Positions 43,731-52,103 of a DNA stretch of 64,000 bases are shown here, one piece after another (positions within the stretch are counted from its first letter, which is position 1; every line of letters begins with the position of its first letter). The position numbers and the translations under genes are program-made. This DNA is from Streptomyces tateyamensis (GTDB lineage: Bacteria; Actinomycetota; Actinomycetes; Streptomycetales; Streptomycetaceae): positions 1 through 64,000 of the forward strand of contig NZ_PYBW01000040.1 of the NCBI RefSeq assembly GCF_003205575.1. The letters are read 5' to 3'. The notes beneath the pieces are model-generated. The model was not told where the DNA came from. It did no database searches and saw nothing but the letters and a program-made list of their open reading frames with translations.

Positions 43731-44953
43731 ACCCCACGGCGGAGCAGAAGGTGAACACCCCTGCGGAGCAGAAGTCGACCACCGCGGCGGAGCAGAAGGT
43801 GACCGCCGCGCTGCTGCGCAGCCCGGCGGCGCTCTACCGCAGGCTGCACGCGCGCGGCCCGGTGCAGTGGAGCGAGCCGGGCAGGACCTGGCTGGTGGTC
43901 GGCTACGCCGCCGCCCGCGAGGTGCTGCGCGACCAGCGGTTCCGGATGCCCGGCCCCGGGGGCGGCGACGCCACCTGGGGCGAGGGCGGTCGGTACGGTG
44001 AGTTCGTCCGCAGCCTGCTGCTGGAGGCGGAGGGCTCGCACCACGAGCGGCTGCGCCGGATCCTCTCCCCGGTCTTCGCCCCCAGGTCGGTGCGGGCCCG
44101 CACCGAGCGGATTACCGCGACGGTGCACGAGCTGCTGGACGAGCTGGCCGGTGCGGCCGAGTTCGACGGGGTCGCGGCGCTCGGCGCCCGACTGCCGGTC
44201 TCGGTGGTCGGCGACCTGGTCGGAGTCCCGCCCGCGGACCGCGACCAGGTCTCCCGGCTGTGCCGGCTGATCAGCACCGGCGGAGGCCTGAGCACCGGAG
44301 CGGCCGGACCGCAGGCGGTGGCCGGCGCGGTCGGCGGCCTGGAGCAGCTGTTCGCGCTGGTGGACCAGTGGCTGGCCGCCCCCGACCGGCTGCCGGCCGG
44401 CTCGGTGCTGGCGGCCACCGCCGAGCAGGCCCTGCTCAGCCGGGTGGAGACGGTGGCCACCGTGTTCAGCCTCTACCTGGCCGGGCACGACACCTCGCGC
44501 AACATGCTCGGCGCACTGCTGCTGCGGCTGTCCGGCCAGGACGGTCTGCTGGAGCAGCTCGCCGAACGGCCGCAGACGGCCGGCGAGGTGGTGGACCAGG
44601 TGCTGCTGGGCGAGTCGCCGCTGACCTTCACCGCGCGGGTGGCGCTGGCGGACGTGCGGGTGGCGGGACGGTTGATCGCGCAGGGGGACCGGGTTCAGAT
44701 CATGCTGGGCGCGGCCAACCACGAGCTGCTGGAGTCCGGTGCGGCGCCCGGGCAGTTCGCCGGGGTGGCCTTCGGCGAGGGGCGGCACGTCTGCCTGGGC
44801 GCGCACCTGGCCCGGCTGGAGGGAACCGTGCTGCTCACCGCGGCGGCCGAGCGCTGGGCGGGGCTCGAACCGGCCGGGGACCCGCAGTGGAGCCCGCACT
44901 TCCTGCACCGGGGCCTGGGGGCGCTGCCGTTGAAGGCGACGTGGCGCTCTTGA
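43727..44953 (+). CDS. Cytochrome P450 (TsrR-type, core side-chain hydroxylase)
   Basis: A 408-residue CYP105/107-like P450. LAGHDTSRN is the I-helix, FGEGRHVCLGAHLA the haem loop. By order it matches the P450 that dihydroxylates the core isoleucine (position 10 of the core, Ile53 of the precursor). The N-terminus is odd: after MNPT, three eight-residue repeats begin with AEQK, coded by three 24-bp DNA repeats (43739-43810). TTG 43727 overlaps the ligase stop, but GTG 43751 and GTG 43799 each have GGAG six bases upstream, so shorter products are possible. Confidence 0.82.
   Translation: MNPTAEQKVNTPAEQKSTTAAEQKVTAALLRSPAALYRRLHARGPVQWSEPGRTWLVVGYAAAREVLRDQRFRMPGPGGGDATWGEGGRYGEFVRSLLLEAEGSHHERLRRILSPVFAPRSVRARTERITATVHELLDELAGAAEFDGVAALGARLPVSVVGDLVGVPPADRDQVSRLCRLISTGGGLSTGAAGPQAVAGAVGGLEQLFALVDQWLAAPDRLPAGSVLAATAEQALLSRVETVATVFSLYLAGHDTSRNMLGALLLRLSGQDGLLEQLAERPQTAGEVVDQVLLGESPLTFTARVALADVRVAGRLIAQGDRVQIMLGAANHELLESGAAPGQFAGVAFGEGRHVCLGAHLARLEGTVLLTAAAERWAGLEPAGDPQWSPHFLHRGLGALPLKATWRS
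43739..43810 (+). repeat. Three 24-bp tandem repeats at the 5' end of the second P450 gene
   Basis: Units 43739-43762, 43763-43786 and 43787-43810 all begin GCGGAGCAGAAG. Units one and three continue with GTG, so each holds a GGAG ribosome-binding core six bases ahead of an in-frame GTG. Unit two has TCG at that position. Confidence 0.85.
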
Positions 44954-47343
44954 TCCAGTTGGGCACAGTGGTGGTGCGCCGCCGCTGCCGGGTGCCGGTG
45001 GCGCGGCTGCGCGAGCTGGACGGCGCCGAACTCTGGGACGCGGCCGAGCGGTTGGCCGCTGCCGAGGAGCGGTGTCGGCGGGCCGGAGAGGCGGTCGCGG
45101 ACCGGATCGCCGCGCTGGTGCCCGCGGCGGTACCGCAGTTGCGCCGCGAGCTGCTGCGGATGCGCCGGGACGCCTTCAACGGACGCGCGGTGGCCTGCGA
45201 GGCACTCGACCTGACGGAGTATCAGGCCGCCGTGGCGGAGCGCACTGCCGGGCGGGCGCGGCTGGAGCGGTGCGCGGCGGCGCTGGACGAGGCGACCGGC
45301 CGGACCCTGCACGCACTGCTGAAAGAGCCGGACTTCGCAGCCTCGGTGGAGCTGTCGGTGCCCAGGCTGGTCGCGGCCGCGCTGGCGGACGCCCCGGTGC
45401 CCGGCACGGCGCGCACCCGGCGGCGGGCGCTGACGGTGCTTCGGCTGGCCCAGCGCGCGGCGACCAAGCCGAGCCCGTTCGCCCGGTTCGCCGACTCCAC
45501 GCTGCTGCTGCCCGGCGCCGCCGCCCGGCCCGCCGCGGCGCTGGTGCGGGTGGACCGGCGGGCGGTGGACTGGGTGCGGGCCTGGGCCGGCGGCCCGGGG
45601 CTCGCGGTGCTGCCGCCGGACCGGGTGCTGCTGACCGTCAACCCGAGCGCGACGCTGGAGCAGGGCCGGGTCGGCTGGCTCGCCCCGGACGGGGTGCGCA
45701 GCGCCCGGTGCACCGAGCAGCTGGCCACCCTGCTGGCCGGCCTGCGCACCCCCGTCGCGCTCGCTTCGCTCGCCCCGGACGGGACGCTGCCGCCCGCGCT
45801 GGCCGCCCTGCTGCGGACCGGCCTGCTGGAGGCCGGCCCGCAGCTGCCCGGTTGGGGCCCGGGGCGGCTGGCCGGCGCGGCCCAGGCGGTGGGACCGGGC
45901 GAGCTGCGCTCGGCGCTGTCGGAACTGCAGGAGATCGAGACCGCCGCTCCCCCCGCGCCGGTGGCGGCGGCCCGGGCCCACGCCGGACTGCGCCGGCTGG
46001 CCGCCGCCTGCGGGCAGCCCGAGCCCGCCGCGGACCGGCAGTTGGTGACCGAGGACCTGGTCGCGGTCGCCCCGCCCGAGGGGCCGCGGTTCGACCCGGA
46101 GCTGCTGGCAGACCTGGCCCGGGTGCAGCGCTTCGCCCCGCTGCTCGGGGCCGACCTGCCGTTCCAACTGGCCACCGCGCTGGCCTTCCGGGCGCGGTTC
46201 GGCAACGGGCGGATCACGCTGCTGGCGGGATTGCGCTGGTACCTGGCCGAGGGGCGCCAGGAGTCGGACCGGCTGATCGCCGAGGCCGCCGACCCGGTGC
46301 TGCGCCAGGTGCTGCGGCTGCGCCAGGAGTTGGTACAGGCGCTGCGCGCACTGGCCGCCGAGCCGCACAGCGCCGCGGTGCCCCCGGCCCTGCTGGAGGA
46401 CCTCGCCGCCGCGCTGCCCGCCGAGGTGGCGCCGTGGACCAACGTCTCCTGGCCGGTCCAGTGGGCCGGCGAGCAGCTGGTCCTGAACGGTGCGGCACTC
46501 GGCTTCGGCCGCTTCCCGGCCCGGCTGGCCGGGGCCCTGTCCGGCCCCGAACTGCTCCTGCTGCGCCGCGAGGTGGCGCAAACGGTGCCGGCCGGTACCG
46601 TCCCGGCCGACCTCGCCGTCCAGTTCGGTGCCACCGCCAACGAGCACCCCCTGCTGCTGCCCGCCGCGCTCGCCTGGCCCGGCAGTGCGCTGGAGTGCGA
46701 GCCCGACGCCCGGGTGGACCTGGCCACCGTCACCCTGGGGCTGACCGGGACCGGCCGGCTGGCCGCCACCAGCGCCGCCCACCCGGGCCGCACCCTGCTG
46801 CCCGTGCCGCACAACGCCACCCTGCCCGCGCTGGCCCCCGCGCTGTACCGCTTCCTCACCCGGCTCGGCCCTTCGCAGGGCAGCACGCTGGCGCTGTGGG
46901 ACCTGGTGGACGCGAGCGCCGCAGCCGGCGGGGTGCGCCACTACCCGCGCCTGACGCTGGGTCGGCTGGTGCTCTGCCGCCGGACCTGGAAGGTGCCGGG
47001 GGAGGACCTGCCCGCCGAGGACGACACCATGGGCTGGCTGCGTTGGAGTGGGCGGACCGGGGTGCCGCGCCGCTCCTTCCTGCGCCGGACCACGCTGCCC
47101 GACCCCTGGCAGGTACTGCGCCGGGGCGCCGCGGACCAGCGGGTCGAGCAGGCCCGCGCCCGCACCGGCGCCGCCGACCGCAAGCCCGCCTACCTGGACC
47201 TGGCCCAGCCGTTGGGCCGCCCGCACCCGACCGCCCCGGGCGAGATCCTCACCTTCACCGAGCCGCTGCCCGACCCCCTGACTCTCCCCGACGACCAGCA
47301 CACCGTCGAGTACGTGATCGAGACCCACTGGAGGACCCCATGA
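44941..47343 (+). CDS. Second LanB-type dehydratase homologue (TsrS-type)
   Basis: An 800-residue LanB N-terminal family protein. RAATKPSPFARFADSTLLL is the conserved tRNA-binding block, PALAPALYRFLTRLG and HYPRLTLGRLVLCRRTWKV the C-terminal blocks shared with the gene at 31253. No elimination domain is attached. Clusters of the thiostrepton class carry this second copy; what separates its substrates from the first is not clear to me. Start is uncertain: GTG 44941 (13-bp overlap with the P450 gene) or TTG 44950 (TTGA overlap). ATGA overlap downstream. Confidence 0.85.
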   Translation: MALLIQLGTVVVRRRCRVPVARLRELDGAELWDAAERLAAAEERCRRAGEAVADRIAALVPAAVPQLRRELLRMRRDAFNGRAVACEALDLTEYQAAVAERTAGRARLERCAAALDEATGRTLHALLKEPDFAASVELSVPRLVAAALADAPVPGTARTRRRALTVLRLAQRAATKPSPFARFADSTLLLPGAAARPAAALVRVDRRAVDWVRAWAGGPGLAVLPPDRVLLTVNPSATLEQGRVGWLAPDGVRSARCTEQLATLLAGLRTPVALASLAPDGTLPPALAALLRTGLLEAGPQLPGWGPGRLAGAAQAVGPGELRSALSELQEIETAAPPAPVAAARAHAGLRRLAAACGQPEPAADRQLVTEDLVAVAPPEGPRFDPELLADLARVQRFAPLLGADLPFQLATALAFRARFGNGRITLLAGLRWYLAEGRQESDRLIAEAADPVLRQVLRLRQELVQALRALAAEPHSAAVPPALLEDLAAALPAEVAPWTNVSWPVQWAGEQLVLNGAALGFGRFPARLAGALSGPELLLLRREVAQTVPAGTVPADLAVQFGATANEHPLLLPAALAWPGSALECEPDARVDLATVTLGLTGTGRLAATSAAHPGRTLLPVPHNATLPALAPALYRFLTRLGPSQGSTLALWDLVDASAAAGGVRHYPRLTLGRLVLCRRTWKVPGEDLPAEDDTMGWLRWSGRTGVPRRSFLRRTTLPDPWQVLRRGAADQRVEQARARTGAADRKPAYLDLAQPLGRPHPTAPGEILTFTEPLPDPLTLPDDQHTVEYVIETHWRTP

Positions 47344-47843
47344 CCGCCGAAGCAGCTTTCGTCCCGATCCGCGCCGCGCTGGCCGAGGCCGCCGACTACT
47401 GGGTCTGCACCGTTCGCGCGGACGGCCGCCCGCACACCGTCCCCGTCTGGGGCGTGTGGTGGCGCGACAGCCTGGTCTTCTCCACCGTCGGGGGCAGCGT
47501 CAAGGCGCGCAACCTGCGGGGCAACGCCCGGGCCTCGGTGCACCTGAGCAGCGCACAGGAGGTGGTGATCCTGGACGGCACCGCCGCCGAGGTCACCGAC
47601 GAGGCCGAACTCGCGGAGATCGGCGCGCTGTTCGACGCCAAGTACGCGGGCGGCGCGGCCGGCAGCTACGACCTGGTGACCGCCCGGCAGCACGGGATGG
47701 CGATCTGCGCGGTGCGGGCCGAGGTGGTGCGGCAATGGACTTCGGACGACATGTTCCGCTCCCGCCGGTTCAGCTTCGCCGCCGACGGTTCGCTCTCCCT
47801 GGCCGAGGCCGGGCTGCCGGCCGTCGCCGAGCAGGTCGCCTGA
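47340..47843 (+). CDS. tpnL: F420H2-dependent dehydropiperidine reductase (TpnL-like)
   Basis: A 167-residue split-barrel protein of the PNPOx-like/deazaflavin reductase group. VCTVRADGRPHTVPVWGVWWRDSLVFST is the first barrel repeat, and ARNLRGNARASVHL the second. TpnL of the thiopeptin cluster, a protein of this type, reduces the dehydropiperidine of the central ring to piperidine using coenzyme F420. Thiostrepton's cluster lacks it. Its place inside this operon (ATGA overlap with the dehydratase gene, one-base overlap with the YcaO gene) makes the same role very likely. I recognise it by fold, context and memory, not by alignment. Confidence 0.78.
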   Translation: MTAEAAFVPIRAALAEAADYWVCTVRADGRPHTVPVWGVWWRDSLVFSTVGGSVKARNLRGNARASVHLSSAQEVVILDGTAAEVTDEAELAEIGALFDAKYAGGAAGSYDLVTARQHGMAICAVRAEVVRQWTSDDMFRSRRFSFAADGSLSLAEAGLPAVAEQVA

Positions 47844-49042
47844 TGGCCACGGCCCAACAGGACCTCACCAAAAGGTACTTCACCGGCACCCAGCGGACCC
47901 GGGCGCCGGAGCGGACCTGGCAGTTGGCGCAGCGTCAGTTCGAGCGGTGCGGGATCAGCCGGGTGGCCGACGTCACCGGACTGGACGTACTGGGCATCCC
48001 GACCTGGGTCGCGGTCCGCCCGCTGGCCGCCACGCTGAGCGTCAGTCAGGGCAAGGGCGCCACCCACACCGCCGCGAAGGTCTCCGCGAGCATGGAGGCG
48101 ATCGAGCTCTGGTACGCCGAGAACCTGCCGCACGCCGGCCCCGCGGTCACCGCGCCGGCTGCCGAACTCGCCCTGCCCTACGACTTCGCCGGCCTGCAGC
48201 GGGCCGCGGGCAGCCTGCTGACCGAGCACACCCCGCTGCCGTGGCTGCCGGCCGAGGTGATCGGCCAGGCGGCCACCAGCTGGGTGCCCCGGCCCTGCGT
48301 GGCGATCTCCTCGCTGGCCGCCCCGGACTGGTCGCCGCCGCTGCTGCGGGTCTCCAGCAACGGCCTGGCCAGCGGGAACTGTGTCGAGGAGGCGGCCCTG
48401 CACGCGCTGTTCGAACTGGTCGAGCGGGACAGCACCGCCGACCTGCGGGAGCGCCCGGTGGACCGGCGCCGGCACATCGAGCCGCACAGCGTCACCGACC
48501 CCGGCTGCGCCGAGCTGATCGACCGGATCGACCGGGCCGGGGCCTGGCTGGAGCTGGTGGACAACACCCGCGACCCGCACTTCCCCTGCTACGTCGCCTA
48601 CCTGTGGTCCCCGGAGGACCCGACCGTCTACTCGGGCTCCGGCTGCCACACCGACCCGGCGGTGGCGCTCTCCCGGGCGATCACCGAGGCCGCGCAGAGC
48701 CGGCTCACGGTGATCAACGGCACCCGCGACGACGTGCGCGGCGGCCTCTACCGCGGCCACCGCTGGGACGCCGCGCAGCCCGTCACACCCCCGGACACGC
48801 AGGGCAGTTGGGCGCAGGCGGTGCGGCGGATCGAGCCCGCCGGGCGGGCCGCGGTCGACACTGAACTGCTGCACTGCGCCGAGCTGGTGCGGGCCCGGAC
48901 CGGCCGACCGGTGCTGAGCGTGCCGCTGACCGCCCCCGGGGAGGAGCTCGCGGTGGTCCGGGTGATCGCCCCCGGCCTGCGCTTCGGCGTCGGCGACGAG
49001 TGCCCGCGCCCGCTCCGCCAACTGCCCGAGGAGGGCCGATGA
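47843..49042 (+). CDS. TfuA-associated YcaO protein (thioamide formation)
   Basis: A 399-residue YcaO enzyme. SQGKGATHTAAKVSASMEAIELW and SNGLASGNCVEEAALHALFELVERDS are the two ATP-site helices. Unlike the first YcaO in the operon it lacks an N-terminal zinc region and ends in PRPLRQLPEEGR, without the Pro-rich tail. YcaO proteins paired with TfuA activate a backbone amide for sulfur insertion, giving a thioamide, and the overlapping next gene encodes TfuA. The position of the thioamide cannot be read from the sequence. Starts at ATG 47843 (TGATG junction). Confidence 0.88.
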   Translation: MATAQQDLTKRYFTGTQRTRAPERTWQLAQRQFERCGISRVADVTGLDVLGIPTWVAVRPLAATLSVSQGKGATHTAAKVSASMEAIELWYAENLPHAGPAVTAPAAELALPYDFAGLQRAAGSLLTEHTPLPWLPAEVIGQAATSWVPRPCVAISSLAAPDWSPPLLRVSSNGLASGNCVEEAALHALFELVERDSTADLRERPVDRRRHIEPHSVTDPGCAELIDRIDRAGAWLELVDNTRDPHFPCYVAYLWSPEDPTVYSGSGCHTDPAVALSRAITEAAQSRLTVINGTRDDVRGGLYRGHRWDAAQPVTPPDTQGSWAQAVRRIEPAGRAAVDTELLHCAELVRARTGRPVLSVPLTAPGEELAVVRVIAPGLRFGVGDECPRPLRQLPEEGR

Positions 49043-50385
49043 CCACGCACGTGTTCGCCGGGCCGACCATCGGCCCGGACCGGGTGGCCGAGCTACTGCC
49101 CGGCGCCGTGCTGCACCCGCCGGTGCAGCACGGCGACCTGCTGCGGCTGCCGGTGGCCGCCGGGGACACCGTGCTGATCGTGGACGGGCTGTTCCAACAG
49201 GCCCCCGCGGTGCGGCACAAGGAGATCCTGCACCTGGTGCACGAGGGCGTCCGGGTGGCCGGCGCGAGCAGCATGGGCGCGCTGCGCGCGGCCGAGCTGC
49301 ACCGGTTCGGGATGCTCGGGCTGGGCCAGGTGTTCCGCTGGTACGCCGACGGCACGGTGACCGCCGACGACGAGGTGGCAGTGGCCCACCTGGGCGAGGA
49401 GGACGGCTACCGCCAGCTCTCCGACGCCCTGGTCTCGGTGCGCTACGGGCTGGGCCGGGCAGTCGAGGCTGGCGTGCTGAACGCCGCCGAGCAGGCCGGG
49501 CTGCTTGCCGCACTGGCCGAGCTGCCGTTCCCGCAGCGCAGTTGGCGCAACCTGTGGCGGATCACCGGGCAGACCGACCTGGCGGCGGCGGCCGCCCGGG
49601 TCCGCGCCCACCTGGCGGTGCGCCCCGCGGACGCCGACGTGAAGCGCCTGGACGCCGAGACCGCGCTGCGGGCGCTGCGCCGGGAGGCCGCTCCCGCGGC
49701 GGCCCCCGGGCCCCGCCCGGCCACCCTGGACACCGTCTACCTGGCCGACTGGCGGTTCGAGCACTCCGCCACCGACCCGGTGAGCGACTTCCACACCCTC
49801 GGCTTCCTCCAGCTGTTCCTGCCGGCTTACCCGCAGCTGAACCGCCATCAGGCACTGGCCCGGATCGGCGGCGGCGAGGCGGGAGCCCTCGCGGCGGCCC
49901 GGGCCGCGGGCCTGCTGGGCGCCGGCGACGAGCCGGGGAGCGGGATGCGGGCCTGGCTCACCGAGCGGGAACTGGCCGAGCTGCCCGGCCGCGAGCTGGC
50001 GCTCACCGCCCTGGTGCGGTCCTTCCGCACCGCGCCCGGGGTGCGCACCGGCCACCGGCTGCCCGAGCCGCTCCTGGCCGCCGGGCCGCTGCTGCGCATG
50101 GCCCGCAGCTGCGCCGCGGCCGCGGCCGCACTGAACGCGGCCCGCCGGGCCAGGCACCCGGAGTTCCAGGTCGAGCACGTCCGCACCGACCTGGTGGAGG
50201 AGTTCTTCGCCGCCCGCTGGCAGTGCGCCGACCTGGTCACCGCCTGCTGGGACCGCGGGCTCACGGGCCTTGGCCAACTGCACGAGCTGGGCCAGTACTT
50301 CCTGTTGCTCGGCCGGTCCGGCCGACTGCCGGAACCGCAACTCGCGGCGGTCAGCTTCGCCGCCGCCGAAGGGGAGCCGTCATGA
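49039..50385 (+). CDS. TfuA-like protein (thioamidation partner)
   Basis: A 448-residue protein whose first 220 residues are the TfuA core: HVFAGPTIGPDRVAELL, then VLIVDGLFQQAPAVRHKEILHLVHEGVRVAGASSMGALRAAEL. The extra C-terminal half (about 230 residues, Ala/Leu/Arg-rich) is longer than in minimal TfuA proteins; I cannot assign it. TfuA recruits a sulfur source or stimulates the YcaO enzyme in thioamide installation. ATGA overlaps on both sides (YcaO gene and radical SAM gene). Confidence 0.85.
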   Translation: MTTHVFAGPTIGPDRVAELLPGAVLHPPVQHGDLLRLPVAAGDTVLIVDGLFQQAPAVRHKEILHLVHEGVRVAGASSMGALRAAELHRFGMLGLGQVFRWYADGTVTADDEVAVAHLGEEDGYRQLSDALVSVRYGLGRAVEAGVLNAAEQAGLLAALAELPFPQRSWRNLWRITGQTDLAAAAARVRAHLAVRPADADVKRLDAETALRALRREAAPAAAPGPRPATLDTVYLADWRFEHSATDPVSDFHTLGFLQLFLPAYPQLNRHQALARIGGGEAGALAAARAAGLLGAGDEPGSGMRAWLTERELAELPGRELALTALVRSFRTAPGVRTGHRLPEPLLAAGPLLRMARSCAAAAAALNAARRARHPEFQVEHVRTDLVEEFFAARWQCADLVTACWDRGLTGLGQLHELGQYFLLLGRSGRLPEPQLAAVSFAAAEGEPS

Positions 50386-52103
50386 ACCGGGGCCTGATCA
50401 CGCTGGTCAACCCGAACAAGGTGCACCCGCCGATCGCACCGTACGCGCTGGACGTGCTGGGCACGGCGCTGGAGCGGACCGGCTTCGCGGTGGAGGTGGT
50501 CGACCTGACCTTCCACCGGGACGACTGGCGCACCCACCTGCGGGAGTACTTCGCCGACCGGAGCCCGCTGCTGGTCGGGGTGACCATCCGCAACACCGAC
50601 ACCGTGTACGCCTTCGAGCAGCGCCCGTTCGTCGGTGAGCACAAGGAGATCGTGGGCGAGCTCCGCCGGCTGACCGGTGCCCCGATCGTCGGCGGCGGGA
50701 TCGGCTTCTCCACCATGCCGTTCGCGCTGGTGGACTACCTGGGCCTGGAGTACGGGGTGAAGGGCCCGGGCGAGGAGATCCTGTGCGAGCTGGCGGACGC
50801 GCTGGCCTGCGGCCGGGACCCGGGCACGGTGGCCGGGCTGATCCGCAACACCCCCGCCGGCGTCACCCGGGTGCCGCCGCCCGCGCTCACCGTGGGCACC
50901 CGCCCGCCGGCCCTGCCCGGCACCGGCGCGCACGAGCCGCGGGTCTGGCAGGTGGATCGGGAGGGCACCTACCTGCGGCGCACCGGCACCCCGTTCAAGG
51001 TGGACAACCTGGCCTACTACCGGCGCGGCGGGATGGCCGGGATCCTCACCAAGAGCGGCTGCACCTACCGGTGCTCGCACTGCGTGGAGCCGGACGCCAA
51101 GGGGATCAGGTTCGCCCGCCGGGACGTGGCGGCGGTGGTGGACGAGATGCAGTCGCTGGCCGCCCACGGAATCTTCGACCAGCACACCACCGACAGCGAG
51201 TTCAACCTGGCCATCGGACACAGCAAGAACGTGCTGCGCGAGATCGTCCGGCGCAAGCGGGCCAGCCGGTTCAGTCCGCTGCACCAGCTGCGGCTCTGGG
51301 TCTACTGCCAACCGTCCCCGTTCGACGAGGAGTTGGCCGGGCTGCTGGCCGAGGCGGGGTGCGCCGGGGTCAACGTCGGGACCGACCACGTGCGGGCCGA
51401 CCTGCTGCGGGGCTGGAAGACCACCGAGAAGGGCACCACCTACTACACCTTCGCCGACACCGAGCGGCTGGTCCGGCTGTGCCACGCCAACGGCATGCTC
51501 ACCATGGTCGAGGCGCTGCTCGGGATGCCCGGGGAGACCGAGGCGACGGTGCGCGAGTGCGTCTCGGCCTTCATGGCGCTGGACGCCACGGTCACCGCCT
51601 TCTCGCTGGGCCTGCGGCTGTTCCCGTACATCCCGATGGGCATCGCGATGGCCGAGCAGTGCGCCGGCGTGCGCACCCTGCCCGGCCTGCAGTCGAACAC
51701 CGCCACCGGCCCGATCGTGCTCAAGCCGCTGGCGATGTGCTCGGGCCCGGTGGAGTACGAGCGGCAGTTCATGTTCGACGAGCGCGGGGAGTTCCGGCTG
51801 GTCTGCTACTTCTCGCCGGAGCTGACCGAGGACCCGGGCACGGTCGACTCGCCGACCGGACGCTGGTACCGCACGGTCGACCTGCTGTGGAGCCTGATCG
51901 ACCCGGCCGACCACTACCGGGTGATGCTGCCCACGGCGCTGGGCGACAGCGAGCACGACAACAACTACGCCGACAACCCGTTCCTCACCAGCTTGACCGT
52001 GCTCGGCTACACCGGGGCGTTCTGGGCGCACTGGCGCGACCGCGAGGCGATCCTGCGCGAGGCCCGGGAGGCCGGCATCGTGGCCCGGGTCGGGGCCGCC
52101 TGA
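50382..52103 (+). CDS. B12-dependent radical SAM tryptophan 2-C-methyltransferase (TsrM/TsrT-type)
   Basis: A 573-residue protein. Residues 1-200 form a cobalamin-binding Rossmann domain (LITLVNPNKVHPPIAPYAL; VGGGIGFSTMPFALVDYLG). The radical SAM barrel has SGCTYRCSHC, i.e. Cys227, Cys231 and Cys234 for the 4Fe-4S cluster, and GVNVGTDHVRADLLRGWKT. The thiostrepton enzyme methylates tryptophan at C2, the first step to quinaldic acid (published letters differ between groups). This cluster has the later steps too, so the assignment is strong. ATGA overlap upstream, one-base overlap downstream. Confidence 0.9.
   Translation: MNRGLITLVNPNKVHPPIAPYALDVLGTALERTGFAVEVVDLTFHRDDWRTHLREYFADRSPLLVGVTIRNTDTVYAFEQRPFVGEHKEIVGELRRLTGAPIVGGGIGFSTMPFALVDYLGLEYGVKGPGEEILCELADALACGRDPGTVAGLIRNTPAGVTRVPPPALTVGTRPPALPGTGAHEPRVWQVDREGTYLRRTGTPFKVDNLAYYRRGGMAGILTKSGCTYRCSHCVEPDAKGIRFARRDVAAVVDEMQSLAAHGIFDQHTTDSEFNLAIGHSKNVLREIVRRKRASRFSPLHQLRLWVYCQPSPFDEELAGLLAEAGCAGVNVGTDHVRADLLRGWKTTEKGTTYYTFADTERLVRLCHANGMLTMVEALLGMPGETEATVRECVSAFMALDATVTAFSLGLRLFPYIPMGIAMAEQCAGVRTLPGLQSNTATGPIVLKPLAMCSGPVEYERQFMFDERGEFRLVCYFSPELTEDPGTVDSPTGRWYRTVDLLWSLIDPADHYRVMLPTALGDSEHDNNYADNPFLTSLTVLGYTGAFWAHWRDREAILREAREAGIVARVGAA

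Noticed and set aside
43739..43810. CRISPR or similar array
   Set aside because: Three 24-bp repeats are contiguous, in frame within a coding region, with no spacers. No CRISPR array was seen anywhere.
49848..52031. A 727-codon antisense frame opposite the radical SAM gene
   Set aside because: Composition is of the low-complexity antisense type, and the sense strand has the complete CxxxCxxC enzyme.
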